Counted from the stretch's first letter, positions 17,729 through 28,123 are shown. The stretch is DNA of 64,000 nt from Paenibacillus dendritiformis (GCF_021654795.1 NZ_AP025344.1:1674501-1738500); one strand, 5' to 3'. Program-made: numbers and translations. The notes: a model not told the origin generated them from the letters alone.

Positions 17729-18799
17729 GTGGAGCGTTTTTGGAAAAACAAGCTGTTCGTCTATGGCGTATATGTGCTGCTCGCGTTGTTCATCCTGTAT
17801 TACTTGTACTTGTTGAAGCCGCTTCTCGGCAATGTATACGGGATTGTAAAGTCGGTGGTTGCCCCGTTCCTCATCGCGATGATTATCGCTTATGTGCTCA
17901 ATCCGGTCGTCAATATGCTGTCCGAGCGCAAAGTTCCCCGGCCGATTGCGGTGCTGCTCATTTATGCGGTATTCATCGCCTGCGTGACCGTGCTGCTCAT
18001 CAATATGATTCCGATGATTATGGAGCAACTGGAGGAATTGAACGAGCAGATGCCTCACTTGAATGCGAAGGCTGCGGAACTGATGGATGGGCTCAGCGAG
18101 TCGTCTCTCATGCCGGCGTCGGTCCGAAGCAGTCTGAACGACTGGATTTACGGAATGGAGCAGCGGGTGGGCAAGGTGATTACGGAATTTATGAACAACC
18201 TCGGCGATATGCTCAACGTCCTCATGATGGCGCTTATCGTTCCTTTTTTGATTTTCTATATTTTGAAAGACTTCAATGTGTTCGAACGAACCGTCATCGC
18301 CTATGTGCCCAAAACGCACCGCAAGCATATGGTGATGATGTTCAAAGAAATCGATAATGCGCTCGGCAGCTATATCCGGGGCCAGGTCCTCGTCTGCGCC
18401 ATTATCGGGTTGCTGGCTTATGCCGGCTACTGGCTGATCGGACTGCCTTATGCGCTGCTGCTGGCGCTGTTCGTGGCCATTTTCAACATCATTCCGTATC
18501 TCGGGCCGTATTTCGGAGCGGCTCCCGCTCTGATCGTCGCTTCGACCATGTCGTTGAAGATGATGATTTTCGTCATATGCGTCAATACGGCATGCCAAAT
18601 TCTCGAAGGGAATATTATTTCCCCCCAGGTGGTTGGCCGGACGCTGCATATGCATCCGCTCTCCATTATTTTTGCGTTGCTCGTCGGAGAACAGCTCGCA
18701 GGCATTGTCGGAATGATTTTGGCCGTGCCGGTGTTCGCGGCGCTCAAAGTCGTCCTGTCCCATGTGTTCACCTATTACGTCCGGCGCAAAACGGTGTGA
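17729..18799 (+). CDS. AI-2E family transporter / PF01594 permease (YrrI-like)
   Basis: About 356 residues, eight predicted membrane helices. Begins VERFWKNKLFVYGVYVLLALFI-like, has the amphipathic extracytoplasmic segment rich in Met/Leu (about 100-170) and the family core IGLPYALLLALFVAIFNIIPYLGPYFG, then QILEGNIISPQVVGRTLHMHP. The family includes exporters and ion antiporters; the AI-2 name does not fix the substrate. The GTG at 17729 with GGAG 11 bases before is the likely start. B. subtilis yrrI occupies a similar place near alaS. A second paralogue is at 36625-37773. Confidence 0.87.
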   Translation: MERFWKNKLFVYGVYVLLALFILYYLYLLKPLLGNVYGIVKSVVAPFLIAMIIAYVLNPVVNMLSERKVPRPIAVLLIYAVFIACVTVLLINMIPMIMEQLEELNEQMPHLNAKAAELMDGLSESSLMPASVRSSLNDWIYGMEQRVGKVITEFMNNLGDMLNVLMMALIVPFLIFYILKDFNVFERTVIAYVPKTHRKHMVMMFKEIDNALGSYIRGQVLVCAIIGLLAYAGYWLIGLPYALLLALFVAIFNIIPYLGPYFGAAPALIVASTMSLKMMIFVICVNTACQILEGNIISPQVVGRTLHMHPLSIIFALLVGEQLAGIVGMILAVPVFAALKVVLSHVFTYYVRRKTV

Positions 18800-19030
18800 C
18801 CGAAGTCGGGATGACTATAGCCGCAATAGATGAGCTGGACCGGAAAAGGGACAGGCCACTGCCGAACTTTCGACCCCCTACCTAAGATGCGATTTGCTGA
18901 CGCCTCCCGCTGGCGAACAACAAATGGCGCCCCGCTTGCGTTATAGAAAGTGGGTGCGGCGAAGGAGCAGCGCCGTACCGCACATCCGCAAGGATACATT
19001 GGTCGGTTCGACCAAAGGAGGGGTTCACAC

Positions 19031-22000
19031 GTGAAAAGAGCAGTGGCCGTCTTACTCACGGCGGCAATGGCGATGGAGCTGTCCATCAGCACGGCCTTGG
19101 CGCAGTCGCCCGACGAAGTTGCTCGGGCAGAACAAGGCTGGCACATCATTTCCGTTGATTCCGTCACGCCGCGTTCCGGCTCGGAGGACATCGACATTCA
19201 ACCGCAGCTGAGCATGGTATTCGGCGAGGCGGTAAGCAAGGGCAAGGGACATATTACGATCAAAAAGCGAAGCGGCGAGACCGTGGAGACGATAGCGGTG
19301 GATAGCGATCAAGTCCGGCTCGAAGACAAAGAGACCAAGGCGGTCATTACGCCTTCGGTCAAGCTGGATTATCGCACAACGTATTCGGTTCAGGTCGATT
19401 ACGGCGCATTCACGAACGAGCACGGGATATACCTTGGCATTTATGATCCGGCGGTCTGGTCGTTCACGACGAAGGCGGAGCAGGGCATTCCGGTGCTGGA
19501 GCGGCTGTCGCCCGCCCGAGGCCAGAAGGATGTGCGCATCGATGCCAATCTGGCGCTGACGTTCAATGAACCGGTATGGAAAGCGGAAGGCAGCGTCCTC
19601 ATCAGAACGGCCAAGGACGGCAAGGTGCATGAGGCGATCTCCGCGTCATCGAACCGGATTAGCGGGGACGGCACCAAGACGATTACGATCGATCCGGTGC
19701 TGGATCTGAAGCCGGATACGGAATATATCGTGGAAATTACGGCAGGCGCCTTGCGCAACGGCAGCAAACAGGCCTATCCCGGGCTTCAGGGCGACAACGC
19801 CTGGCGCTTCGCCACGGGCAAGCAGGACGTGACGGCGCCGGTGCTGCTGTCGGCTTCGATGCAGAATGCCGATACGATCCGGCTGACCTACAACGAGCCG
19901 CTTGATCCCGCGTCGGTTCCGCCGCAATCCCGCTTCTCCGTCACGGTCAACGGGGACTCGCGGAGCATCGGGAATGTGTCGGTAGCGGGAAGCGCTGTCG
20001 ACGTGAAGCTGAAGAGCGGGATTGCCTACGGCCAAGACGTTCGGATCAGCTATACGCCGGGCAAGGACCGGAATATTCGGGACGCGGCCGGCAACGCCGC
20101 AGCCGCGCTTGACCGGACGCCGGTCAGCGATACGGCGGATGCGACGCTGCCGAAGCTGGAGCAGGTGACGGCCAAGGGGACGCAGATCGTCTTCGAATTC
20201 AACAAAGAACTTGATGCGGTATCGTCCAAGGCTGCGGATCAGTTCACGGTCTGGGTGGACGGCAAGACGAGAGCCATCGCCCGCATTGCACAGGACGGGC
20301 GCAAGGTGACGCTATCGCTGCTTCACCTCATTACGAACGGGCAGGTCGTGAAGATCCGGTATGCGCCTGACCGGTACCCGCTGCAGGATCGGGCCGGCCA
20401 TCCCGTGCCTGCGATCAGCGAGCAGTATGTGCGCAATCTGAACGATACGAAGCCGCCGGTGCTGGACACGGCCGAAGTGAACGGCAGCCTGCTCCGGCTT
20501 CGGTATAACGAAGGGTTGGCTGCGAATCAAGTGCCGCATCGCAGCCATTACTCGGTGCTCGTGAACCGGACGGCACGCTACGTCCAGGCCGTTCAGATCC
20601 GGGGGAACGTCGTGGAACTGGCGCTTGATTCCAGCGTCTCCGACCACGACGAGGTGACCGTATCGTATGCGCCGGCCGATCCCCGCCTGACGGATTTGTC
20701 GGGCAATGCGGCCGCGGCCTTCACGCTGGCGAAGGTCGCCAACAAGACGGATAACGAGGCGCCGGTGCTGCGCCGCGCCTCGGTCAAAGGCGCGTCCGTG
20801 ACGCTGACCTTCTCGGAGAAGCTGCGGGAATCGCCGGCGCCGGCGTCATCCCAGTTCTCCGTTCAGGCAGACCATGCCGGCGTGGGGGTGAAGAGCGCCT
20901 CCGTCCAGGGCGACAAGGTGACGCTCACGCTCGACGAGAGCGTGAACCCGTACAGCGCCGTCACGGTCTCCTATGCGCCGGGTACGAATCCGCTGCGGGA
21001 TCTGAACGGCAATGCGGTCTCTTCGTTCGCCAACGCGGCGGCCGCCAATCAGACGGACGGTTCGGTGCGGCCGGGCGACATTCAGCCGGCTTCGTATGAT
21101 TGGTTCCTTGACAGCGGATGGTATCTGTTGTCCAGCTCGGCGGCGGAGACCTCATCCGATCGTTCCCGTTACGGCCAGGCCGTTAAGCGGTATACGCTGC
21201 CGGCCGGCAAGTTGAAGGCCTCATTCGAGTATGTCATGCATAACGGTACCCGCAATCATCTCGCATTCGAGGTGCCGGCTTCCGAGCGCGCGGCGATGGT
21301 GGCCGTTCCGCTGTCCGCGCTGAAGGATGTCTACCATAAAGCGGGCGATGCCGTCTTCTCGATCCGGTACGGGGACATTCTGTACTCGGTGCCGCTTCGC
21401 GAGCTTGATTTCAGCCGGCTTGAGCGCGAATGGGGCGGCAGCGCCTATCTGCTTCTGCAGGCCGAGAAGGCGGCAGGGGCGGACGCTGCTTCGCTTACGA
21501 GCTATCTCCAGGAGACCGGGGCGAATATCCGCGTGCAGCCGATCGACTTCTATGCTTCCACTTACGCCGGTTCGGCCAGTCCGCGGGCGCTTGAGGCGCA
21601 GCTCGAGTACAAGGTGCGCACGACCGGCTATGTCGATAGCGGCAACGCTTCGGCTGTCCGCTACGATGCCGCCCTGGCGAAGGCGGGCTTCGTGCCGACC
21701 GTGATGAAGGAGGGAGCCGGAGTGACGGTGTTCGACTTCCTCTTCAAAGGCAATCAAGCGGTCGCGCTGATGGACCGCAGCAAAGATTTCCAAGATATTC
21801 GAAGCCATTGGGCGCGGGAATCGATCCGCGAGCTGGCTTCCAAATATATTATTGAAGGCGTCAGCTCCGCCGCCTTCGCGCCGAACGCGAACATTACTCG
21901 CGCCCAGTTCGCGACGCTCCTCGCGCGCTCGCTCGGGCTGCAGGGCGATGCGGGCGCAGCCGCCGGCTACCGTGACGTGAGCACGTCCGGCAAGCTGGCC

Positions 22001-22342
22001 CCGTATATCGGCGCGGCGACGAAGGCCGGCATTATCGGCGGCTTCGAGGATCGGACCTTCCGGCCGAACGAGTCGATTACCCGCGAGCAGATGGCCATCA
22101 TGCTGGTGCGCGCCATGGATTATGCCGGCTATGCCGTCACCGCCGATCCGGCGGCCCTGAACCGGTTCAAGGACCGCAATCAGATCGGGCGCTATGCCGT
22201 GACCGGGGTCGCCAAGGCGGTGACGAGCGGCATCGTCCAAGGCATGACGTCGACCACCTTCGATCCGAAGGGAACGGCGACCCGGGCGCAAGCGGCGGCG
22301 ATGCTGAAGCGGATGCTTCAGCAGGTTGAATATTTGGGTTAA
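19031..22342 (+). CDS. Large SLH-domain surface protein with Ig-like repeats
   Basis: 1103-residue exported protein. A signal peptide (cleavage near STALAQ) is followed by two SbsA-type Ig-like domains (VDSVTPRSGSEDIDIQPQLS and LSPARGQKDVRIDANLALTF), then four SwmB-like repeats of about 100 residues, each with a RLTYNEPLD-type start and an ISYTPG/VSYAPG end. A middle region (about 700-900) has no recognised fold. Three SLH domains close it (FQDIRSHWARESIREL, YRDVSTSGKLAPYI, FKDRNQIGRYAVTG), which bind pyruvylated wall polysaccharide. The GTG start has a strong AAAGGAGGG. Role: structural or adhesive; inference. Confidence 0.88.
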   Translation: MKRAVAVLLTAAMAMELSISTALAQSPDEVARAEQGWHIISVDSVTPRSGSEDIDIQPQLSMVFGEAVSKGKGHITIKKRSGETVETIAVDSDQVRLEDKETKAVITPSVKLDYRTTYSVQVDYGAFTNEHGIYLGIYDPAVWSFTTKAEQGIPVLERLSPARGQKDVRIDANLALTFNEPVWKAEGSVLIRTAKDGKVHEAISASSNRISGDGTKTITIDPVLDLKPDTEYIVEITAGALRNGSKQAYPGLQGDNAWRFATGKQDVTAPVLLSASMQNADTIRLTYNEPLDPASVPPQSRFSVTVNGDSRSIGNVSVAGSAVDVKLKSGIAYGQDVRISYTPGKDRNIRDAAGNAAAALDRTPVSDTADATLPKLEQVTAKGTQIVFEFNKELDAVSSKAADQFTVWVDGKTRAIARIAQDGRKVTLSLLHLITNGQVVKIRYAPDRYPLQDRAGHPVPAISEQYVRNLNDTKPPVLDTAEVNGSLLRLRYNEGLAANQVPHRSHYSVLVNRTARYVQAVQIRGNVVELALDSSVSDHDEVTVSYAPADPRLTDLSGNAAAAFTLAKVANKTDNEAPVLRRASVKGASVTLTFSEKLRESPAPASSQFSVQADHAGVGVKSASVQGDKVTLTLDESVNPYSAVTVSYAPGTNPLRDLNGNAVSSFANAAAANQTDGSVRPGDIQPASYDWFLDSGWYLLSSSAAETSSDRSRYGQAVKRYTLPAGKLKASFEYVMHNGTRNHLAFEVPASERAAMVAVPLSALKDVYHKAGDAVFSIRYGDILYSVPLRELDFSRLEREWGGSAYLLLQAEKAAGADAASLTSYLQETGANIRVQPIDFYASTYAGSASPRALEAQLEYKVRTTGYVDSGNASAVRYDAALAKAGFVPTVMKEGAGVTVFDFLFKGNQAVALMDRSKDFQDIRSHWARESIRELASKYIIEGVSSAAFAPNANITRAQFATLLARSLGLQGDAGAAAGYRDVSTSGKLAPYIGAATKAGIIGGFEDRTFRPNESITREQMAIMLVRAMDYAGYAVTADPAALNRFKDRNQIGRYAVTGVAKAVTSGIVQGMTSTTFDPKGTATRAQAAAMLKRMLQQVEYLG

Positions 22343-22399
22343 CCGGGCGCTTTTCTTGTAATGCGCTTCGCATATGGCGCCCCTTGGGCTGGCCAGACG

Positions 22400-22443
22400 G
22401 CCCCCTGCCGAGGAGAGAAGGATTCGGCAAGGGGCTGTTTTTG
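22400..22443 (+). terminator. Intrinsic terminator of SLH gene
   Basis: GCCCCCTGCCGA (22400-22411) pairs with TCGGCAAGGGGC (22424-22435), with one G-rich mismatch, followed by TGTTTTT. Confidence 0.8.
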
Positions 22444-22566
22444 TGCGGGGAGCGACGACGGAGCAAATGAACCGGCTTCGGGCGCAGATGTGGATCTCTG
22501 GTTCCGAACTCGCGCTGGCGGTTTCCTGTCTCGAATGCACATCGTGGCGCCCCGAATTGAAAACAG

Positions 22567-22587
22567 CTGCACGGGTGCAGTTTTTTT
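22567..22587 (+). terminator. Second short terminator-like hairpin
   Basis: CTGCAC-GG-GTGCAG (22567-22580) with a seven-T run directly after. It also resembles the CTGCA/TGCAG units of the repeat region that begins here. Confidence 0.6.
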
Positions 22588-22599
22588 ATCACTTGCGTG

Positions 22600-22688
22600 A
22601 TGAATCCGGTAAAATTGCTGCAAAACTGCATCCTTTCGCCGGATTTGGCCTCAAACAAGCGAGAAAAATGTGAAATTGATGCAACCTG
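22600..22688. repeat. Degenerate CTGCA-type repeat units flanking the element
   Basis: Contains AAATTGCTGCAAAACTGCA and AAATTGATGCAACCTGCAG, partial copies of the loose motif GAAATTSCTGCAAN5TGCAG that recurs in 22689-23020 and 53215-53690. Similar units flank both copies of the element, outside its ends. Confidence 0.5.
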
Positions 22689-23299
22689 CAGGCTGTTGAG
22701 AAAGAAGTTTTGAGTCGGAAAATGGATATTTCCACCATCCTGAAAACTGCACCATTTCCCTAGACACGCCCATCCGGCAGTCGAAATCCGCAAAACTCCA
22801 CGATTTCTCCAGACGCTCCTATTCAGTAAGCGAAATCCTGCATAAATACAGCAATTCGATATGGACGACGATTCCAGAAAGGGAATCCTGCAAAATGACA
22901 GGAATTTTCCCCGTTTCGCTTCGGCTTGAAGAAAAAGGGCCTAAAATGATGTAGATTTGCAGCAATTCCTTGGGATGTGGACTCATTAAGCCGAAATTCC
23001 TGTAAAATAGCAGCAATTTCCTCCGCACGTCCAAGCCCCAGGAGGCAACGATGCTTCGAGCAGGCCGATAATGCTTCCAGCAGGCCGGATAATGCGATGA
23101 TGCCCCCAGCATCCGACGCGGTCGCTTGGATCCCGTACAATCAGGCCATTGCGTAGTCTATGGGGCTTTTTACTTGTGATTGATCTCTTCTCCCGGTAGA
23201 GAAAATCGATTTAAAACGCTCTAAGAGCCAAAGTTTGGATGAGGAAAATGGACCATCTCCACCCCTTCACAAAAAACAGGGGTATTCCAACAGCCTGAT
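22689..23299 (+). mobile_element. Non-coding repeat element, copy 1 (MITE-like, 611 bases)
   Basis: Begins CAGGCTGTTGAGAAAG and ends TATTCCAACAGCCTG, so the ends are inverted repeats of about 10-11 bases. The same sequence returns in reverse orientation at 52870-53552; by eye the copies agree at roughly nine positions in ten, including an AT-rich tract of about 100 bases near the CCAACAGCCTG end. It contains a series of CTGCA/TGCAG units and three 20-base GCTTCCAGCAGGCCGATAAT units. No reading frame here looks like a protein. No target duplication is obvious. The mobile nature is inference. Confidence 0.6.
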
Positions 23300-23498
23300 C
23301 CTGGCATTATTTTTTCTTTTCGGTGGGGGAAGCGGGGAAAAGCTGTAGTTTTGCAGTGCTTTTCGGCGTCGTAAGCTAGTCCCCATAACCGAATCTGGCA
23401 GGTCCAATGACACTCGCCCGGGACGGCGAAGCCAGCGCTTTCAGAAGCGGAATCGGACGCGGCGTCATACTGGCTTCAAACGTGGAGCAGCGGCATTA

Positions 23499-23527
23499 TT
23501 GACAAGTTGCGCCGGTTTATTTATACT
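23499..23527 (+). promoter_or_regulatory. SigA-type promoter of alaS operon
   Basis: Perfect -35 TTGACA (23499-23504), 17-base spacer, -10 TATACT (23522-23527). It sets the T-box leader start near 23534. Confidence 0.85.
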
Positions 23528-23533
23528 ATGTTA

Positions 23534-23869
23534 TCGGATAAATAGGCACAAATAGGCATAAAGCGAAGACAAAACCTATAGTAGGCTGAAGCCCTTGATC
23601 CAGAGAGAAGATTCCGGCATCGATATGGAGCCGGGTGGAAGAATCTTCATCGAGAAGAACAGCTGAACGCTAGTTTTGGAGCGTGAATGAACTTCACCGG
23701 GTCGGACCCGTTATCAACGCTAAGGCGATCGCCCGCTGGACGGCCGCCGGACACCGCGGCATGACTGAATTCTGAGCCGCCCGTCCGGAGACGGTCTCTT
23801 GCCCGGGGGATAACCAGGGTGGTACCGCGATGGATTTCAATCGTCCCTGATTTATCAGGGGCGATTTAT
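23534..23869 (+). promoter_or_regulatory. T-box riboswitch (alanine) upstream of alaS
   Basis: The T-box sequence AGGGTGGTACCGCG is at 23816-23829. A competing terminator follows: arms ATCGTCCCTGA (23840-23850) and TCAGGGGCGAT (23855-23865), then TTATTTG. The long stem I region includes the AGAGAG element near 23600, and the specifier loop reads GAACGCTAG with GCT (23669-23671), an alanine codon. Uncharged tRNA-Ala would stabilise the antiterminator and raise alaS expression. Confidence 0.92.
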
Positions 23870-23932
23870 TTGTATAAGGGGTAGTTAACCCGATCTTAAG
23901 AATACTTTGTGACAATGGAGGCGTCAGTACGC

Positions 23933-26575
23933 ATGAAAGCCAGTGAGATTCGCGCAAAATGGTTGGAATTTTTCGAAGGCAAAGGCCATCATATCGAGCC
24001 GAGCGCTTCGCTCGTCCCGCATAACGATCCGTCCTTGTTATGGATCAATGCCGGCATGGCGCCGCTCAAGCCCTATTTCGACGGGCGCGTGAAGCCGGAG
24101 AACCCGCGGATTGCGAATTCGCAGAAATGCATCCGCACGAACGATATCGAGAATGTCGGCAAAACCCGCCGTCACCATACGTTCTTCGAGATGCTCGGCA
24201 ACTTCTCCATCGGCGATTATTTCAAGGAAGAAGCGATCACCTGGGCATGGGAATTCCTGACCGACAAGCGTTGGATCGGGTTCGACCCTTCCCGGTTGTA
24301 TGTCACGGTCTACAACGAGGATGAAGAGGCCTACAAGCTGTGGAATGAGAAAATCGGGCTCCCGGCCGATCATATCATCAAGACCGGGGACGACAACTTC
24401 TGGGATATCGGGGAAGGGCCTTGCGGTCCTTGCACGGAGATTTTCTACGATCGCGGCGAGAAGTACGGCACGCTGGAGGATGATCCGGAATGCTACCCAA
24501 GCGGCGAGAACGAGCGCTATCTGGAAGTATGGAATCTCGTATTCTCCCAATTCAATCACAACAAGGACGGCAGCTATACTCCGCTGCCGAACAAAAATAT
24601 CGATACCGGCGCAGGACTCGAGCGGTTCGCTTCCATCCTGCAGGATGTCGATTCGAACTTCGATACCGACTTGTTCCAGCCGATTATTCAGGCAACCGCC
24701 CGCATTGCCGGCGTGGCTTACCAAGACAATGAGAAGCAAGACATCGCGTTGAAGGTCATTGCCGACCATGTGCGTACGGTGGTGTTCGCTGTCGCCGACG
24801 GCGTATTGCCTTCCAATGAAGGCCGCGGCTACGTCATCCGCCGCTTGCTGCGCCGGGCGGTCCGCTATGGCAAAGTGCTCGGAATCGACCGGCCGTTCCT
24901 CGTCGAACTCGTCCCGCATGTCGGCGAAGTGATGGGAGGATACTATCCGGATATTGTCGAGAAGCGCGATTTCATCGAGAAGGTCATTCGCAATGAAGAG
25001 GAGCGCTTCCACGAGACGCTGGCCGACGGATTGGCCATTCTCGGTGAAATGGCGGAAGCCGCCCGGGCGGAAGGCCGGACGCAGATTACCGGCCCGGAAG
25101 CGTTCAAGCTGTATGACACCTACGGCTTCCCGCTTGATCTGACGGAGGATTACGCCTCCGAGCACGGGCTGACGGTCGACCATGAAGGCTTCGATGAAGC
25201 GATGCAGGCGCAGCGCGAACGGGCCCGTGCCGCGAGACAGGACGGGGCAAGCATGAAGATTCAGGGCGGACCGCTGTCGGATCTGACGATTAAAAGCGAG
25301 TTCGTTGGTTATAATGAGTTGGTAACCCAATCCAACATTGTCGCGATGTTCGCCGGCAATGAAGCCGCCGAGGAAGTGAAGGCGGGAGAGACAGGCCAGA
25401 TCGTGCTCGATCGCGCGCCGTTCTACGCCGAGAGCGGCGGACAGGTGAGCGATGGCGGCACGTTGACGGCGCCGGGGACGGCAGCCGTCGTGGAAGAGGT
25501 GTTCAAGGCGCCTCACGGGCAGCATGTGCTTGTCGTCCGGGTCACGGAAGGCTCGCTCCGCATGGGCATGACCGTGCAGGCGGCGGTCGCCCGCGCCGAA
25601 CGGGAAGACATCGTGAAGAACCATACCGCGACCCATCTGCTGCACAAAGCGCTGAAGCAGGTGCTCGGCGAGCATGTCAATCAGGCCGGCTCCCTTGTGG
25701 AAGCGGAGCGGCTTCGCTTCGATTTCACGCATCTGGGCGCTATCCAACCGGATGAGCTGCAAGAGATCGAGCGCCGTGTCAACGAGCAGATTTGGAACGG
25801 CATCGGCGTCGTTATCGAGTCCAAGCCGATTGACGAAGCGAAGGCGCTGGGGGCGATGGCGCTGTTCGGCGAGAAGTACGGCGATATCGTGCGCGTGGTT
25901 CAGGTAGGCGATTACAGCATCGAGCTGTGCGGCGGGTGCCATGTCCGGAACACGTCGGAGATCGGGTTGTTCAAAGTGGTGAGCGAGAGCGGAATCGGCT
26001 CCGGCGTCCGCCGTCTGGAAGCCGTTACGGGCCGCCACGCTTATCAATATATGGAATCCCAATTGGATCTGCTGAAGCAGGCGGCCGGCCTGTTGAAGGC
26101 GAACGCCGCCGACGTGCCGAAGCGGGTAGAGGCTATGTTCGCCCGCGAGAAGGAGCTGATGCGCGAGAATGACTCGCTCAAGGCGAAGCTGAGCAGCCTC
26201 GAGGCGGGTCAACTGACCGACCGGGTCCGCTCCGTGGCGGGGATTCCTGTGCTGGCGGCGCAGGTTGACGCCGGCGGCATGGACGCGCTGCGAACGACGG
26301 CCGACGAGCTGAAGGCGAAGGTTCCAGGCTCCGTCATCGCGCTGGCATCCGCCGCCGACGGCAAAGTGAATCTGGTCGTCGCCGTCGCACCGGAACTGGT
26401 GAAGCAAGGGTTGCATGCCGGCAAGCTGATCAAGGAGCTGGCTTCCGTCTGCGGAGGAGGCGGCGGCGGCCGTCCGGACATGGCCCAGGCTGGAGGCAAA
26501 GATCCGGCCAAGATCGATGAGGCGCTTCGTCTGTTGGACGAACTGGTGGCGAAGCAGGCGGATAGCGGCAAATAG
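23933..26575 (+). CDS. alaS: Alanyl-tRNA synthetase
   Basis: 880 residues, the usual length. Class II catalytic core ([22 protein letters not shown] near residue 75-95), editing domain with zinc-ligand motifs [11 protein letters not shown] and [13 protein letters not shown], and the C-terminal C-Ala domain with a glycine run ([15 protein letters not shown]). Charges tRNA-Ala and clears mischarged Ser and Gly. The start at 23933 gives the family N-terminus [15 protein letters not shown] lies 11 bases before. Controlled by the T-box leader. The following ireB-like gene has about 160 bases of its own upstream space. Confidence 0.97.
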   Translation: MKASEIRAKWLEFFEGKGHHIEPSASLVPHNDPSLLWINAGMAPLKPYFDGRVKPENPRIANSQKCIRTNDIENVGKTRRHHTFFEMLGNFSIGDYFKEEAITWAWEFLTDKRWIGFDPSRLYVTVYNEDEEAYKLWNEKIGLPADHIIKTGDDNFWDIGEGPCGPCTEIFYDRGEKYGTLEDDPECYPSGENERYLEVWNLVFSQFNHNKDGSYTPLPNKNIDTGAGLERFASILQDVDSNFDTDLFQPIIQATARIAGVAYQDNEKQDIALKVIADHVRTVVFAVADGVLPSNEGRGYVIRRLLRRAVRYGKVLGIDRPFLVELVPHVGEVMGGYYPDIVEKRDFIEKVIRNEEERFHETLADGLAILGEMAEAARAEGRTQITGPEAFKLYDTYGFPLDLTEDYASEHGLTVDHEGFDEAMQAQRERARAARQDGASMKIQGGPLSDLTIKSEFVGYNELVTQSNIVAMFAGNEAAEEVKAGETGQIVLDRAPFYAESGGQVSDGGTLTAPGTAAVVEEVFKAPHGQHVLVVRVTEGSLRMGMTVQAAVARAEREDIVKNHTATHLLHKALKQVLGEHVNQAGSLVEAERLRFDFTHLGAIQPDELQEIERRVNEQIWNGIGVVIESKPIDEAKALGAMALFGEKYGDIVRVVQVGDYSIELCGGCHVRNTSEIGLFKVVSESGIGSGVRRLEAVTGRHAYQYMESQLDLLKQAAGLLKANAADVPKRVEAMFAREKELMRENDSLKAKLSSLEAGQLTDRVRSVAGIPVLAAQVDAGGMDALRTTADELKAKVPGSVIALASAADGKVNLVVAVAPELVKQGLHAGKLIKELASVCGGGGGGRPDMAQAGGKDPAKIDEALRLLDELVAKQADSGK

Positions 26576-26733
26576 GGATATTGATCCAGCGGGTTGGAAA
26601 ATAGTAAAATAAGAACAAACCTGTCGCTTCATCGTTTCGACAAAAAATTTTTGAATAAGACAAGCTATGAAGCGGAATATTTTCGCGTTTGTTCGGGTAT
26701 GTGTTATGATAAGAGTAAAGCGAGGTGTCGGCG

Positions 26734-26994
26734 ATGAATTCCATGGATAAGACGATGAAGTTCAATGTGAAGGCAGAGGAACAGGAGGCATCCAGCCAAG
26801 ATATATTGCTGTCTGTCTACGATGCCCTTGTCGAGAAGGAATACAATCCCATCAACCAAATCGTCGGTTACCTACTATCCGGGGATCCCGCTTATATCCC
26901 GCGGCATAACAATGCTCGAAGCCTGGTACGGAAGAAGGAGCGGGACGAATTGATCGAGGAGCTGGTGCGCTTCTATCTCAATCATCACCGCTAA
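26734..26994 (+). CDS. IreB-family regulatory phosphoprotein (UPF0297, YrzL)
   Basis: 86-residue protein of the IreB/UPF0297 family. In Enterococcus IreB is phosphorylated by the PASTA kinase IreK and lowers cephalosporin resistance; later work ties it to control of peptidoglycan precursor supply. Family segments here are [43 protein letters not shown] and [10 protein letters not shown]. The ATG at 26734 stands six bases behind GAGGTG; the GTG at 26725 overlaps that site and is unlikely. Stands at the head of a conserved yrzL-yrrK-yrzB cluster. Confidence 0.9.
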   Translation: MNSMDKTMKFNVKAEEQEASSQDILLSVYDALVEKEYNPINQIVGYLLSGDPAYIPRHNNARSLVRKKERDELIEELVRFYLNHHR

Positions 26995-27043
26995 TAAGCG
27001 TACGGGCTCCCGAGTTCATCGGAAGCAGACATAGGAGACGATA

Positions 27044-27460
27044 ATGAAGATTCTCGGCTTGGATTACGGGGACCGCAAGATCGGGGTCGCGGTCAGCGAC
27101 GCGTTCGGCTGGACGGCGCAAGGCCTCGAAGTCATCGTTCGGCGGAAGCCCGAAGACGACCTGCGCCGGATTGGCGACATCATCAAGGAGCACGGCGTCG
27201 AGGAAATTGTTATCGGATTGCCGAAAAACATGAACGGAACGATTGGACCGCGGGGCGAATTAAGTATGACATATGCTGAAGTCTTGAAGCAGTCGTTCGG
27301 ATTGCCCGTTCACCTGTGGGATGAGCGCTTGAGTACGGTATCGGCGGAGCGCGCTTTACTCGAAGCGGACGTAAGCCGGAAGAAGCGCCGACAAGTCATT
27401 GATAAGATGGCGGCAACCATAATTTTGCAGACGTATCTTGACTATCAATCAAGAAGGTGA
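27044..27460 (+). CDS. ruvX: Holliday-junction resolvase-like nuclease RuvX (YqgF/YrrK)
   Basis: 138-residue RNase H-fold protein involved in 16S rRNA 5' maturation and possibly junction resolution. LDYGDRKIGVAVSD at the N-terminus holds the first catalytic Asp; EIVIGLPKNMNG and LWDERLSTVSAERAL hold the others, with the terminal DKMAATIILQTYLD. TAGGAG before the ATG. Nine bases separate it from the next gene, so co-transcription is likely. Confidence 0.94.
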   Translation: MKILGLDYGDRKIGVAVSDAFGWTAQGLEVIVRRKPEDDLRRIGDIIKEHGVEEIVIGLPKNMNGTIGPRGELSMTYAEVLKQSFGLPVHLWDERLSTVSAERALLEADVSRKKRRQVIDKMAATIILQTYLDYQSRR

Positions 27461-27469
27461 GGGGTTACC

Positions 27470-27766
27470 ATGACACAGGACAATTATTTGCAAGAGGAAC
27501 CGGAAATTATTTATATCCCGGACGATGAGGGCAATGAAGAAGAATTTGAGGTCATCATGAAATTTGAAGTGGATGGTTCTGATCGGAAATATATGATGGT
27601 AGTTCCTGTTGATTCCGAAGACGACGAGACCGATGAAGTATATGCGTTCCGCTATGAAGAAGACGGTGATGATCTGAAGCTGTACATCATCGAGGATGAA
27701 GAAGAATGGAATATCGTAGAAGAGACATTCAATACGCTGGTCAGCTCCGAGGAGGATGAAGCGTGA
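27470..27766 (+). CDS. DUF1292 acidic protein (YrzB)
   Basis: 98 residues, about a third Asp/Glu. The core EEFEVIMKFEVDGSDRKYMMVVP and YAFRYEEDGDDLKLYIIEDEEEW is the DUF1292 signature. Function unknown; the gene is fixed next to ruvX in many Firmicutes. GAGGGG upstream of ATG. Its stop overlaps the start of a second gene of similar type. Confidence 0.88.
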   Translation: MTQDNYLQEEPEIIYIPDDEGNEEEFEVIMKFEVDGSDRKYMMVVPVDSEDDETDEVYAFRYEEDGDDLKLYIIEDEEEWNIVEETFNTLVSSEEDEA

Positions 27767-28062
27767 GCACCGATGAGGGCATCCGGTTCATTGAACGGTT
27801 GAAGAGCGTCTATGGCGAAGCGGTGGAGATGACGGACGAGGGCGGGAAGAGCCGAACCTGGTCTCTTGTCGCGGAGTTCGAGTACCGCGGACGGGCGTAC
27901 GCCGTGCTGCAACCGGGCGAAGGCAAGGATGCGGAGCCGGATCTGTTCCGTATCGTGCCGGAGGGCGAGGACGGCTGGCAGCTTGAGACGATAGACGATG
28001 ACGAAGAATGGGAAGACGTGATGGAGCGCTACGACGAGATCGCGTTCGCCGATCGATTCTAG
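27763..28062 (+). CDS. Second DUF1292-like acidic protein
   Basis: 99 residues, GTG start overlapping the previous stop (GTGA). The pattern WSLVAEFEYRGRAYAVLQP and DLFRIVPEGEDGWQLETIDDDEEWEDV parallels the first DUF1292 protein (V-EFEV-G-Y-V-P, then F--EDG--L--I-DEEEW), so it is a diverged tandem paralogue with a longer N-terminal helix. Translational coupling is likely. Function unknown. Confidence 0.8.
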   Translation: MSTDEGIRFIERLKSVYGEAVEMTDEGGKSRTWSLVAEFEYRGRAYAVLQPGEGKDAEPDLFRIVPEGEDGWQLETIDDDEEWEDVMERYDEIAFADRF

Positions 28063-28096
28063 CCGCTTCATCGCAGACAGTGATAATGAACTCGTG

Positions 28097-28123
28097 AAAA
28101 AGGGCGGAGTATCCGCTCTTTTT
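28097..28123 (+). terminator. Intrinsic terminator before mltG
   Basis: AAAAGGGCGGA (28097-28107) and TCCGCTCTTTTT around a three-base loop, with one G-T pair and a T-run. Ends the ireB-ruvX-DUF1292 unit. Confidence 0.8.

Larger units (their letters stand above)
22343..23932. other. 1.59-kb gene-free interval between SLH gene and alaS
   Basis: Holds two terminators, degenerate repeats, element copy 1, a 200-base stretch (23300-23498) in which I see nothing, and then the alaS promoter and T-box leader. Frames on both strands here are unrelated to known proteins and shift with the repeats. Confidence 0.7.

Noticed and set aside
24038..26632. 864-codon minus-strand frame opposite alaS
   Set aside because: High-GC shadow of alaS: no ribosome site, no family similarity, Arg/His/Leu-rich composition typical of antisense frames.
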